Assembly (NCBI RefSeq): GCF_910594005.1
Contig: NC_057831.1
Span: forward strand, 41,994,001 to 42,058,000
Length of the DNA: 64,000 nucleotides
From: Cervus elaphus
Taxonomy: Eukaryota > Chordata > Mammalia > Artiodactyla > Cervidae
Reading direction: 5' to 3'
Shown here piece after piece: positions 21,958-33,689 of this stretch. Under the pieces are notes generated by a model, which had not been told where the DNA came from, searched no databases, and worked only from the letters and a program-made list of their open reading frames with translations. Both the position numbers and the translations under genes were made by a program. Positions within the stretch are counted from its first letter, which is position 1. Every line of letters starts with the position of its first letter.

Positions 21958-22324
21958 GGGCAGACCCAGGGGGAGGAGAAAAAACATATAAAAAGAGGAG
22001 TCAAAATTGGTCTGTGGGCCTCTCTTCTCTTCACATCTTTAGGGTCTGGGTTGGCATGCCTTCACGCCTCCAGGATTTATTTTCCTTTACTTTCTAAATA
22101 AAACTGAGCTGTAACATTGGTCTATCACTTCAAATTTTTGTTGTGATGAGACAAAACCAAGGAAATTACAAACGCACCCTACAGGAAATAAGTCCTTAAG
22201 GTTATCATTAGAAAAGGGGAAGAGGAATGCTTCCCTTAAAGGAAGAGTTTATAGGTCCTTTAAAGGACATCTGTCTTTTAAAAATTGTTTTGTGGTCTCA
22301 TTCTAAAGGATTTGAAGAGGTTAA

Positions 22325-22535
22325 TGTTTGCTGAGTGACTAATATGGACCAGACACTGCTAAGAACTTTGCATACCGTACCTCCTTTGATCGTCTCAGAT
22401 ATCCTGATATATGGATATTATCCCCTACTATATATTAGGAAAGAAAAGATGAAAAAAACATTCACTAAGTCACATAAAGAGTGAATGCCTGACCTCTGGG
22501 TAAATCTAGGTAGAAATGATTCTGATCCCTCTATA
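22325..22535 (-). repeat. MIR SINE, minus strand
   Basis: Reversed MIR order: 'gctgagtgactaatatggaccagacactgctaagaac', then 'cattcactaagtcacataaagagtg' and 'ctgacctctgggtaaatctagg'. Confidence 0.7.
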
Positions 22536-23765
22536 GAGGTAAATTTACTCACAAAGGATGATCACAGTTTTCTATTCCAAGGAAGTAGTTTCATACTCAC
22601 TTTTGCTTTCTCCTAAAGCTCCACTCTAACAACAGGAAAGAAAAAACTAACACCTAAGTGTTTCTCATCTACAGAAGAGAAAAACAGGTGGGAAACAAGA
22701 CAATAATCACAAAACAACTCCCAAAGGGCCAGGAACTGGCACTATCAATTATCTCCAAGTGTGGAGATGAACCATGGGATAAAAATGAAAGCTGATGTAA
22801 AATACATTTATGAAGCTATTGGATCTCTTTCCCCAATCTGGGCTGCTAGGTATCTACCCTCCCCTACCTCAGCAAAGTCTGGAGTTTTATTTTTTGGAGA
22901 TGACAAAAAAAAAATCCCTAGAGTGGAAGATACCAGGTAAAAATGAAGTTCACGGTACCACCATGAAAACAGGAGGACCACATGGATTTGTTGTGCACAG
23001 TGGATGATGGGTCCCTTTTCTATTCCTTCCTCTCAGCTATCGGAATGCTTGCAGTCAGCCTTTCATCCTTCAAGTGAAATGTGATGAATTTGGCTTTGAT
23101 AGACATGGCTTTGTGGAAACCAGTCTGTCCATGAGGAACAAATAATACTGTAACCAGGAACCAAGAACAGAATTTAATGAAACAGAGCAACAGGGACCAA
23201 AAGAGTACTTGGAAATTTAAAATATGATGGCTTGAATAAATAATATTTATAAAGTCAAAAGACTCCCAAAAAACAAGCCAAAAAACTTAGAAAATTAGAG
23301 GGCAAGCTAAGTGCTCCCATGTCTGAATAACTGGATTTTCAGGAAGAGAGAACAGAGAAAACAGAGGAAATAAAATCATCAAAACAAGCACATTCATACA
23401 TATGCATATGCATACATCAAGATTATATCTTAGAACTCAAGGAAATATTTGGGTTTATATACTGAAAGCATCTATCAGTTCCCAGAACAATGGATTAAAA
23501 AAAGAAACTTACACCAAAGCACGAACACATTATCATATTTTAAAATACCTGGGGGGAAAAATCCTGTGAGATTCTGGACAAAATAAGTAGATCTCTCTCA
23601 CACACAAAACTATGAGAATCAGAAGACTTTGATTTCTCAAAAGTAGCACTTAAAAAGCAATTAAGGAATGTCTTCAAAATTCTGGATGGAAATTATTTTC
23701 AAGACAGAATCTAAGTGTACGAAACTATCTATCAAGAATGAGATTAGAATGAAAACATTTTATGA
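22536..23765. other. Unassigned stretch
   Basis: No gene or repeat recognised. An A-run lies near 22907-22915, and an alternating acatatgcatatgcata block lies near 23398-23415. Confidence 0.45.
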
Positions 23766-23769
23766 CATG

Positions 23770-23990
23770 AATGACTTCCCAGGTGGTGCCAGTGGTAAAG
23801 AACCTGCCTGCCAGTGCAGGAGACACAAGAGACACAGGTTCGATTCCTGGGTCAGGAAGATCCCCTGGAGTAGGAAATGGCAACCCACCCCAATATTCTT
23901 GCCTGGAGAATCTCATGGACAGAGGAGTCTGGTAGGCTGCAATCCATAGCATCATACAGAGTTGGACATGACTGAAGCAGCTTGGCATAC
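23770..23990 (+). mobile_element. Bov-tA SINE, plus strand
   Basis: Head 'acttcccaggtggtgccagtgg', an extra 'agacacaagagacaca' segment, B box 'ggttcgattcc', then the Bov-A body ending 'cagagttggacatgactgaagcag'. Imperfect flanks atgacatgaa (23761-) and atgacataaa (about 23991-) may be a TSD. Confidence 0.93.
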
Positions 23991-24439
23991 ATGACATAAA
24001 TAGGAACTCCTAAGTTTCTCTCGTATGTACTCTTCCTAAAGAGAAAGTTAAAAGACATGGCATATAGGAAACAAGCAGTCCAAACTGACAGCAGCTAAAA
24101 GAATCCCCAGGACAAAAGTGAAATGGGATCCCAATATGACAGCTGTGATACAGGCGTGGAAAGTGACCAGCCCACACTGGAGTAGTACCAGAATTCCCAG
24201 AGAGACTTCTAAGGATGATGCAATCAACAGCCAATGAGATGCATCTGAACACTTTAAGGGAAGATGTAGACAACTTTGAAGATCTGGGGCTAAATTACTC
24301 ATATGAAAAAAGACAAATATTAACTCCAGGGGAAACAATCTGTAGGGAAAAAAAGTAATCATATGTTACAAGTCTCAGTTCTGAAGCAAATATTTACATA
24401 TTACTTTCAAGTGCAATCATGATTTTAAAAACTGTCTAG
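23991..24439. other. Unassigned stretch
   Basis: No recognisable gene or repeat. The minus frame at 24048-24362 is hydrophobic but lacks any start, splice or family evidence. Confidence 0.4.
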
Positions 24440-24622
24440 GTTAATTCACTTAATTCTCATATCAAACTTGTGAACTGAGTACCAGCATTGATATTTCCCC
24501 ATTGTACAGCAAAGACAACTCCAGCACACAGAATTCGGTCACTTGTCCAAGGTCACACAGCTAGTAAAGGATATAAGGTGGATTTTTGAACACAGGCATT
24601 TGGCTCCAGATTCCATGCTCTT
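24440..24622 (-). repeat. MIR SINE, minus strand
   Basis: Clear reversed core 'cacttgtccaaggtcacacagctagtaaagg', preceded by 'cttgtgaactgagtacc' and followed by 'catttggctccagattccatgctcttg', the reverse of the MIR 5' end. Confidence 0.9.
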
Positions 24623-25124
24623 GATTGCCACATTTTATAGCTCGAGTTATGATAGGGCAATGATGGTATATTGATATAACAAAAATTCCAGTGTATTGGG
24701 AAGATAGGGAAGAAGAAGAGTGTGAATGTATGGTGAAAAGCAGTGAGGAGAAAAAGAGTGCTGAAACCTCATCTTTCAAAAGGGAAGTCAACAGACAATG
24801 CCCAAAATTGGGGGGAAAAGAAGTAATTTGGTTCTGAGAGAACTGAATAATAATACCAAAATAATCAGCTAAAAGAGGAAGAAAAAGGAATGGAGGAAAG
24901 GAAGGTAGGAGCTGCTGTGGTTTATAACCAACCTTGCGTAGCACTGGTTGACTCTTCAAATTCTAGACATGTTTAACTTTGGTAAAAACAGAAAATAAAG
25001 ATGGAGGAAATATTGGAGGATGTAAAAGAGGAGAAAGTGAGAGGCAGAGTCCTGCTGTTCTCCTACTGGAGGGACCCAGGGGATTGTTCATTCCTTTGGG
25101 AATGACATTGAAATGGATGTAGCA
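24623..25124. other. Unassigned purine-rich stretch
   Basis: The plus strand is rich in A and G (aggaagaaaaaggaatggagg-like). No gene or repeat family is recognised. Confidence 0.4.
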
Positions 25125-25330
25125 TGGTGGACCAAGCATAGCTGAGCCAGATTCTAGCCTGGTTATGTTGACTAACTGTGTGATCTTAGCTACAACTTTT
25201 CCATGTTTTCCCAGGGTCTCAGTTCTATAGGTCTCAGTCTACACAAGGGGATGTTGAACTAGAAAATCTCTAGATTCCTTTCATAGCATCTTTTTAATGA
25301 TACCTAGCACATAAATGAGGGGAGGCCAGA
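25125..25330 (+). repeat. MIR SINE, plus strand, diverged
   Basis: Order 'agccagattctagcctgg', 'gactaactgtgtgatcttagctacaac', 'gtctcagttctataggtctcag' follows MIR with considerable decay. Confidence 0.6.
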
Positions 25331-26298
25331 CTGAGGATCACTGGGACAGGTAAACCCTGAGGCAAAGATGGGAAGTCACAGAAGTTTCCCGAGAATCTAT
25401 CCATCCCTCTGTCTCTACCTTCCTCCTTTTCTAACCTCTGTTTTTAGGATCCTAATGATTTTGTGAGACTTTCCCTCAACTCCTATCATCCCCTTCCAGT
25501 ACCGGTCCTTCCATTCTTGTTCTCTAGGGTTATAGTGTTATCCGCTAGCACCACCTTTGGGCCAGTCCCTCAGAGACCCTGGATTTTATCCACCCTGATA
25601 AGATACACCATTCAGGGACTGTTAATCAGAAATGCACTGGAGAATCTTATGAAGCCAATGAACCCTCTGAAGAAGAAAAATAACCACACATGCTAAAAAT
25701 TCAGCTTTCAAAGACCTCTTGAAGCCTGTCACTAAATTCAATAATCAGAGTTTAGAGGTGAATGGGTTAATAAAATTAAATCCTTAAATCTGAAAGATAG
25801 TTTTTAACTTAAAAAGCAATTTTACAACCATTAAACACAATGGGGATCTTCTCCAAGTAGAATGCAGAAAATCATTCCCACTATAATATTAGCTTCATTG
25901 CAATGTTGGGCACTTTCATACATAAACTTAACCTCTCATCACAATAGTCTGAGCAAGTTCCTTATTTCCATCTTTTGAGATGAGAAAAGCTGGGCTTAGA
26001 CAAAACAGTTAAATACGTTAGGGTCAACAATGAGTTACTATAACAACAGACATCGGGGGGATGATGTCAAATAATTCAAGACTATTTCTCTTTCCAGCAT
26101 ATTACAAAGTGAGAATGGAGACATCTCGGCAATTCCTGTAACCAAGTCCCCAACCCAAGTGGGCCTTTAATGTGATCTTATACACGGCTGTTTCTAGGCA
26201 GTGAAGGGAAAAGAGGAAGCAAGTCTAGGGTAAGCATCTTTTTGATTTGGGTGAGATGAAAGTTTCACACAATTCCTTCTGCTTGTCATTGGTGAATA
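25331..26298. other. Unassigned stretch
   Basis: No gene recognised. A possible worn reversed MIR tail lies about 25910-26010 (gggcactttcatacataaacttaacc ... gatgagaaaagctgggc). Confidence 0.4.
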
Positions 26299-27487
26299 TT
26301 ATGGGCTGAACTGCATCCCTCCCAAAATTCATATGCTGAAGTCCTAACCCTCAGTATCTCAGAATGTGACTTTTTTAAAATTTATTTTAATTGGAGGCTA
26401 ATTGCTTTACAAAATTGTGGTGGTTTTTGCCATACATTGACATGAATCAGCCATGGGTGTACATGTGTTCCCCATCCCGACCCTCCCTCTCACCTCCCTC
26501 CCCATCCCATCCCTCAGGGTCATCCCAGTTCACCAGCCCTGAGCACCCTGCTTCATGCATCAAACCTGGACTGGCGACCTATTTCACATATGATAATACA
26601 CGTTTCAATGCTATTCTCTCAAATCATCCCACCCTCACCTTCTCCCACAGAGTCCAAAAGCTTGTTCTCTACATCTGTGTCTCTTTTGCTGTTTCGCATA
26701 TAGGGTCATCATTACCATCTTTCTAAATTCCATATATATGCGTTAATATACTATATTGGTGTTTTTCTTTCTGAGTTACTTTGCTCTGTATAATAGGCTC
26801 TGGTTTCATCCACCTCATTAGAACTGATTCAAATGCATTCTTTTTAATAGCTGAGTAATATTACATTGTGTATACGTACCACAGCTTTCTTATCCATTCA
26901 TCTGCCAATGGACATCTAGGTTGCTTCCATGTCCTGGCTATTATAAACAGTGCTGAGATGAACATTGGGGTGCACGTGTCTCTTTCAGATCTGGTTTCCT
27001 CGGTGTGTATGCCCAGCAGTGGGATTGCTGGGTCATATGGCAGTTCTATCTCCAGTTTTTTAAAGAATCTTCACACTGTTCTCCATAGCGGCTGTACTAG
27101 TTTGCATTCCCACCAACAGTGTAAGAGGGTTCCTTTTTCTCTGAACCCTCTTCAGCATTTATTGTTTATAGACTTTTTGATAGCAGCCAAAATGTGACTT
27201 TAAATTATAACAAGGTCATTAGGATGCACCCTAACCCGATATGACTAACAAACTTACAGGAAGAGGAAATCTGGACAAAGAGACACATTTAGGAAAGATG
27301 GCATGAAGACACAGGAAGGGGAAAGATGACTCTCTGTAAGCCAAGGAGAGGGGTTTTATAAAAACCAAACTTGACAACACGTTGATCTTGAACTTCTAGA
27401 CTTCAGAATTGTAGGAAAATACATTTCTGTTGCTTAAGCCACCCAGTCTGTGGTACTGTGTTACACCCACACTAGAAAATTAATACA
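26299..27487 (+). mobile_element. MLT1 LTR (MaLR), plus strand, split by an L1
   Basis: The left part (26299-26373) matches the MLT1 start: 'tatgggctgaactgcatccctcccaaaattcatatgctgaag'. The right part (27191-27487) contains 'aacaaggtcattaggatgcaccctaac', 'cacgttgatcttgaacttctag' and 'gcttaagccacccagtctgtggtactgtgtta'. This is an old mammalian LTR without coding sequence, interrupted by the L1 at 26374-27190. Confidence 0.85.
26374..27190 (-). mobile_element. L1 3' part nested in the MLT1 LTR, minus strand
   Basis: The plus strand shows the reverse of an L1 3' UTR (T-rich start, 'aattggaggctaattgctttac', C-rich block) and then antisense ORF2 C-terminal coding sequence ('ctgagtaatattacattgtgtat', 'gtcctggctattataaacagtgctgagatgaac'). 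Exact TSDs aatgtgacttt lie at 26363-26373 and 27191-27201. It is moderately diverged, hence older than the 42-48 kb copies. Confidence 0.95.
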
Positions 27488-28479
27488 GCAAAAACTGTGG
27501 TCACATGGCCATTCAGAACAAGCTACTAAGGGCTGTGTTCCCAGGAAGAAGGGGCAAGCAGTATGGTGACAAACAAGCATCTCTGTTCACCATATTGAAC
27601 AGTCTAGTTCACGTAGCTTTAAGTAGAGGAGCAAATCATTTAAATCTAAGGCTCCTAGTTTAATTTCCAGCTTTCCTTTCCTCCCACCAACATAGTATTG
27701 AAATGTTGGTTCTTGTATTTACTGCCTAAATACAAAGTGAAAATAATTTTTAAGAAAAAATAATAACTAACAAAGGATGTTTAGAATCTTAAAATCACCT
27801 CATGCAAGTATCTTTGTCTTCTATCTCTGAGAATGATAAATTTTCTGTGGCATGATGGATTTTGCCAGGCAGTCAAATCCCCCAAACAGTGCCATAGAAA
27901 GTTCCAAAAATATCTCTCTGTAGAAAGTAAATTCTCTTCCATGTTCTGGCAGTTTTCCTCTGAACTGTGCTTTTCCTTTTATGCCATGGTTAGAATCCTT
28001 TTCAAGTTTATTGCTGCTGTGATCTTCTGTGTAACTCTATTTTAAGCTGTCTACAACAGAAAGAACACTTAAGGTACTACTCCAAGAAGAAAGGAAGGAA
28101 AGATTTAATACTGTTCAATATTGGACCTGGAATTAAAGAATCTCTCATATTTGGAGTTGGAAAAAAATAAAAGACAAATCTGGAAAATATTTAATTTTTT
28201 AAAATAGACTAAAGTGGATCAAAGCATATCTATGTGTGGATAATGTCCTGTGTCTTCATGAACATAAACTAGCTATTGTAAATCTCCATGGTGAAGTTAA
28301 AACACAGAGGAGCCTCTTCAGTACAACTGGAACAACCAGAATGATTAAATTATGTTGGTAGATTATGTAATACATTGCCCTTCTTGCTATATTATCTAAG
28401 TCATGGTTCTGAAACTTGATTGCCTATGAGAATCCTGGCAGTTAACATACAACATGAAACAGGCTTCATTTTAAGTGAA
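27488..28479. other. Unassigned stretch
   Basis: No gene. A short segment near 28402-28445 ('catggttctgaaacttgattgcctatgagaatcctgg') recalls a MER5A DNA-transposon end, too short to call firmly. Confidence 0.4.
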
Positions 28480-29060
28480 AATTCATACATTTCTTTATTC
28501 AAAATTACTCCATAAACATTTATTTTTTTACTGCGTGACATGTACTATTCTAGATGAGGAAGATGAAGTCATTATTCCCAAGGAGATTATGAGTGATAAG
28601 GAAAAGTGCTAAATAAAAAAGATACAGTGTCAAATCAGTTATTTACATGTCATAATGTTTAATAAAAGCAGAGTAAGGAAATAATTCTGAGTGTAGTGGG
28701 GTAGGGGACTGAATAGGAGATTGGGGAAGGCTTTTCTGGGGAGATCTCTTCTGAGCAGAGACATGAATAATAGAACATTATTGGGGTGACAATATTTCAA
28801 GAAGAGGGACAAACAAGTGCAAGGGCTCTGAGTGGGGAACATACTGGTCATGCTCAATGAATGAATGTGAGGGAGTCCATATGAGGTGGAGAGAAATAGG
28901 AATTGGCATTGGAAGAGGTAAGCGGGACAAGTCATGGGAAGCATACAGGCACGCTGAAGTCTTTGATTTTGTTTTACTGGAGACTGGAAATCTTTGGAGG
29001 GGTTTTAGAAGGAACATTATCAGATTTTTACTTTAAGTTTTGGTTTTGGTACAAGAAGAG
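28480..29060 (+). repeat. Old interspersed repeat, longer copy
   Basis: Contains 'ggggaaggcttttctggggagatctcttctgagcagagacatgaat', 'acaagtgcaagggctctgag' and 'ggaggggttttagaaggaac', the same ancient repeat type as 10846-11230 with additional downstream sequence. Confidence 0.55.
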
Positions 29061-31429
29061 AGACAAGGAAAGAGTCCCTGAAGTGTCCCACGGATGGTGA
29101 CAGTAGTCCACTGTCTAGGATGAGGGTGATAGCAACGCATCAGAAGGACAGCACACTGAAACAGGTTGAAGGGCGCCTCCATAGGATGGTAATGACAGAT
29201 GACGAGTGTGGGAAGGAGAAAAGTGCCAAGAATTACTCTAGTTTTGGGGGTGAGAGCAATTTGGTGAATGCCGGTATCTCATGCTATGGCAACCCATCTG
29301 CAGGGGTGCCATTATTTAGCTCGGAAAGCTGAAGGCTGTTTTCTCTATAACATAACTATCTTTGCTGTTAACAAAGATGCCTTACAACCCCATTCTCCCT
29401 CTACTGAATGAGCTTTAATTATAGTGGTCCTAAGACCACAACCTTAAGATTTCAATCAAATGTCAGTCACTGGTTATCACCTTTGATTGACTGAAAGGGG
29501 GTAAGTTTTTCACTACATCATTTGCTACAATGACAGATGAAGAATGACTGCAGCTTGGGTATGTCTGCCCTCAGCCACCCAAGGTCCCCCTTCTTCGTCT
29601 CCAGTTTGCTCTTGATGGCCTAATCCTTGTGCTGACTCTTCTCTTAGCCTCTGACTCTTGGTGCTGAACCAAGAAGAGGACAGACAGGTAATCTGTCCTT
29701 TTTCTCTGCTGTCTGTGCCTACAGCAGTCTCCAGAAAAGCATTTTAGGGTGCACATGGGCATTAGTGAGACCAGGAGTACTGCAACTGTTCTGGGTGAAA
29801 TCAAACCATGCAGCAGAGGGGTGCATTTGCTGCAAATTCCTATTTCCCCAAATCCAGCATCCCCACTCTCTTCTGAACTGGCTGATGATACAATAAAGGG
29901 CCATTTTTGTTTACTCCTAAATTTCAGCTACAAATAGACACCACAGCCTCAAAGATACTACCAATACAGGTAATAAATCCTGAGATCGATCACATACTTT
30001 TCAAAACATGATTACAATTTTTCTCAGTTCATCCTGATGAGAGATGTCATCAGACTTCTGGAGGACCTGAAACCATTCAACTAATTTCAAGCAGGCCTGA
30101 GTACTGCAAACTAAGCTAGTCTACTTCCTTATCTCTTTCATTAAAATGATAATTAAAGCATCTCTACTCTTAAGTATTGAATCCATGCTGATTTTAGTGC
30201 ATGTGGCTGAAATAAAATCAACCAAAAGAAAATGTATGGCTGTTGACTAAACCCTTTGAGATTACATCTAAACAGCTTTGCCATTCCAATTAAATATATG
30301 CTAATATGTAAAATGGATAGTCAAAACTCCTCAAATAAAAAACTCCAGGCTGTGAGTTATGACTCTGCTTGTAGTAGTATTACAAAATTGATTTTTCTTC
30401 TTCATAAAGCTTACTTTTACATGACCCAATTTCAGAGAGCATCCAAATTTATGGTTCAATCTGATTTGATTTAGCTCTGGTCATTAAAGGGACCACAAAT
30501 TTGCCATTAATCATTGATTATATTCAATTGGTTCTCAAGGTGACTTATGTTTTCTCACTACTTGCGACATTACAATCTGCCAAACAGGCTTCCTGGCATT
30601 AAACAGAACATTTCTCTGCAAGTAGCTGGAGAGTTCCATTTAAATTAGATTAAGTACTCCCTGATTACACTTTCTAATACTTTTGCTTTTTATGACCTAG
30701 AGCTTCTCTGACCACGGATGTGTTTAGATCTCTGATTCTTGAAGACAGAGGAGGGGTTTTGTTGGTGCACTGGTGATGGAAGAGTAAATTCTACTAGTGA
30801 CCTCCAAACCAGCTCCTTTGTTTGAATCATTTCCTGTAAATAAAGCTTTTCAATTTCTGTCCTCATTTAGCACCATGGTCTTTCAAACCATCTTTTCCTA
30901 TGCTGACAAAGGGAACAGCCTGAACCCAGGGTCCACAAGTTATTCATCTTAATATTCTCAGTCCTTTGTGACTGATGCATAAAAGGCACTTCCTTTGTAT
31001 AAAGAGATTTTGTAAATTCTGTGAATGGGATATTATGTATTGAGTCTTAGCATCCATTTCCACCTCTTTTTATGTTCTTCTCACCCTGTGTTGGAAGACA
31101 GAAAGCTAAAAACAATATATCACGTCCTCTGCACACCAGTTACATCATCTGTGGCTATGGTTGTACAGACAGTGGAGGATCGGACAGTAAGAGTTAGAAA
31201 TGCAAGACTCAAAAGTAAATGAAGAACAGAGGCACAGTGGACAAGTAAGCTCTATAGATATGACTATTTATCAGTTGTACTCCATCCACTGTGGTCCAGT
31301 GTCTAACCTTGAAGATGCAGCAGCAACCACCTGTGGACCACAGACGTGGAAGTATAATCACAACATCAAGTCATGACCTGCACTCTTCCACCTCCTTTCC
31401 AACCGTTTTGTATAATTCCTGACAAAACC
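29061..31429. other. Unassigned stretch
   Basis: About 2.4 kb with no recognised gene or young repeat. Acceptor and donor motifs cluster on the plus strand at 29.64-29.98 kb (see findings) but no coding chain results. Confidence 0.45.
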
Positions 31430-31439
31430 GTTTCCTGAG

Positions 31440-31940
31440 TCCTGCACCGAACTGCAGGATGCTCATGCTCTTTTCTCTCTCTGGGATGTCCTCTTCATCA
31501 CTTCTGCACGGCAAGCTTGTATTTTCTCTTTGGTGGTCCAGTCCTTGTATCTGCCTATGATAGAGTTTTCTTAGGTCTTTCATCCACTCGGCCCCACACA
31601 GAGCTTTTGTTGTGGTGGTGGTTTTTCAGTTGTTAAATTGTGTCTGATTCTTTGTGACCCCATGAACTACAGCATGCCAGGCTTTCCTGTTCTTCACTAT
31701 CTTCTGGAGTCTGCTCAAATTCATGTCCATCGAGTCGGTGATGCTATCCAACCAAACAGAGCTTATCACGCCCTTATCTGGTATTAACATTTATCACTTT
31801 AATGTGGGTTCTGTTGGTATGTTGGGTTCCCTTGACAATCTATAAGGTTTTCCAAATAAAGGAAAACATCTTGCTCATGCTTGTTTTCCCAAAACCTAAT
31901 GAACTCACTGATTGAACATATACTTCATAGTTATTTATTA
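31440..31940 (+). repeat. L2 LINE 3' region, plus strand, split by a BovB
   Basis: 'catgctcttttctctctctgggatgtcctcttc' and 'acggcaagcttgtattttc' before the BovB, then 'agcttatcacgcccttatctgg' and 'tctataaggttttccaaataaagg' after it, follow L2 3' order. Old copy. Confidence 0.65.
31607..31755 (-). mobile_element. Short BovB 3' end with TSDs, minus strand
   Basis: About 150 bp reading the reverse of the BovB end: 'tttttcagttgttaaattgtgtctg', 'ccatgaactacagcatgccagg', 'ccatcgagtcggtgatgctatcc'. Nine-bp direct repeats acagagctt lie at 31598-31606 and 31756-31764. Confidence 0.92.
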
Positions 31941-33014
31941 AACTGAATTTAAAGCTTATAGGCTCCAGATCTATAATGTCTATAATGTTTGACACAACAA
32001 ATAGTCAATAAACACTGGTTACACTGACTTATTAAATCACCACCATCATGCTCTTCTCCACTAGGAATCATTTGAATTTACTCAGTGTTTTGGGGTTAAA
32101 AAGTCTGTATTAATATACGCTGGATTCTGAAGTTGGCAAAGATGCTGCAAGGCAAGGGGCTAATAGGTGCAAAGGTGGCAAGTATGAGGAAGCGAACAGC
32201 ACTCAAAGGAACCCAATTATCTGGCACAACTGAAACAGCCAGGATGAGGGCAGGAGCAGATGTGACGGCAGAGTGTGCTCACCGATTCCTGAGCTCTTTC
32301 ACTCACCATGAGTGATGCCTTGAGCAATGACTCCACTTGAGCTGGTAGTTGTTTTTCTCAGCAATCAATGTATGGATTCAAGAGTTCAGTGAAAGAAGTC
32401 TTTCTTCACCAGGATAGCTGCCAGGATAATTTGCTTATCTTGGCTCTTACACACCATGCTATACACACCATTAGGTGACATCTTTATAGCATAAAAAAGA
32501 GGTCCCCAAATGCTGATGTTAAGTTATATAGAGTCTTACTAATGCCCAAGAGTTTTTATGATTTGGCATCACTATCATTATATTTAGGGCTAACTTCTCA
32601 AACCAGGAGACACAAAATTCCTCGGAAAAACATGACACATCTTCCTGGAGTTTCCATTATACTCAAGCACAAAGAAATTTTAAGTATAATTTTTATATTC
32701 AAACAAACATTACATTATAGAATAAAATGCTCATCTGGGTTAATTTTTAAAATAAGACATTCAATTAAGTCATTTTTTCCCATTCTTCCCCATATGCTCA
32801 GAAAATAGGGGGTCAGGAATTCTTAGTGGTCTTTGGGGACCTCAAAGGAAGGTTTGGCTTTTTTTGTTTCATGGATTGAGAGGAGCAGTTTCACCAAGCT
32901 TGATCCATTAGATACTTGGTTTCTTCATTATAAAATAAGAAATGGTGACACATATATTCCCTACCTACCTATCACACTGAGCTGTTACAAAATAACATGT
33001 GAGGTAGATACAAT
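31941..33014. other. Unassigned stretch
   Basis: An L2-like tail ('gtttgacacaacaaatagtcaataaacactgg') lies near 31985-32020. The rest shows no recognisable gene or repeat. Confidence 0.4.
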
Positions 33015-33210
33015 ACAGCAAATGATTAGGAATATGGACCCTGAAACTCAGCAGCCAGAATTCAAATGCCAGTTCTATCACTTCCTAGCTGTGAGCCTTT
33101 GGGAAAGTTACTCTCTGTTGGCCTCAATTTTTCCATCTTGAAAATGGGCATGTTTATAAATAACATCACCTACCTCATCAGGTTATTGAGGGAGCTGTAT
33201 GATTTAATGC
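33015..33210 (+). repeat. MIR SINE, plus strand
   Basis: 'aggaatatggaccctgaaactcagcagccagaattcaaatgcc', 'cttcctagctgtgagcctttgggaaagttac', 'tcatcaggttattgagggag' form a near-complete MIR. Confidence 0.88.
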
Positions 33211-33212
33211 AA

Positions 33213-33602
33213 GAACAATGCAAAGAAATAAACAATAAAATCTAGAGATCTCCTCAAGAAAATTAGAGATATCAAGGTAATATTTCATGCAAAAATGGGC
33301 ACAATAAAGGACAGAAATGGTATGGGCAAAGCAAAAGCAGAATAGATGAGGAAGAGGTGGGAAGAATACACAGATGAACTATATAGAAAAGGTCTCAATG
33401 TCCTGGATAACCACGATGGTGTGATAATTCACCTAGAGCCCAACATCCTGGACTGTGAAGTCAAGTGGACCTTAGGAAACATTATTATGAACAAAGCTAG
33501 TGGAGATGATGGAATTCCAGCTGAGCTATTTCAAATCCTAAAAGATGACATTGTTAAAGTCCTACACTCAATATGCCAACAAGTTTGGAATTGTACTTGT
33601 CA
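33213..33602 (+). mobile_element. Internal BovB LINE fragment, plus strand
   Basis: Internal, not 3', BovB sequence: 'aatctagagatctcctcaagaaaattagagatatcaagg' through 'ggacagaaatggtatgggc' to 'ctcaatatgccaacaagtttggaa'. It encodes the linker and N-terminal RT region with EPNILDCEVKW and NKASGDDGIPAELFQILKDD. Both ends of the LINE are missing, so it cannot be a simple 5'-truncated insertion. Confidence 0.93.
33346..33600 (+). pseudogene. BovB reverse transcriptase N-terminal fragment
   Basis: An open stretch of about 85 codons matches the BovB RT N-terminal region, including the NKASGDDGIP segment before the first RT motifs. The palm domain and catalytic YADD are absent. It runs out of BovB homology after QQVWN. 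Not functional. Confidence 0.85.
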
Positions 33603-33689
33603 CATGAGAGGTCATTATTTCTTATTGTAAGGATGGGTCATTTTGAATATCATCTTTCCCATTAGTAATGTTAATATTAAACTTGCATT

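Larger units (their letters stand above)
20940..22159 (+). mobile_element. Probable solo ERV LTR, plus strand, split by a BovB
   Basis: After removing the BovB at 21111-21957 about 0.36 kb remains with LTR architecture: a TG start at 20940, a TATA-like tataaaa at 21987-21993, an AATAAA signal at 22097-22102 followed by 'ctgagctgtaacattgg', and an ...acca end at 22159. Near-identical 6-bp flanks (gggaaa 20934-20939, aggaaa 22160-22165) suggest the 6-bp TSD typical of class II elements. No internal viral genes are present. LTR identity is inferred from structure. Confidence 0.6.

Noticed and set aside
24561..24959. A 132-codon minus-strand frame
   Set aside because: It overlaps a MIR and purine-rich sequence, giving a Phe/Leu/Ser-rich product with no recognisable domain.
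31371..31583. A 70-codon charged minus frame considered as an exon
   Set aside because: It overlaps an L2 copy in the opposite orientation, and no acceptor/donor pair fits.
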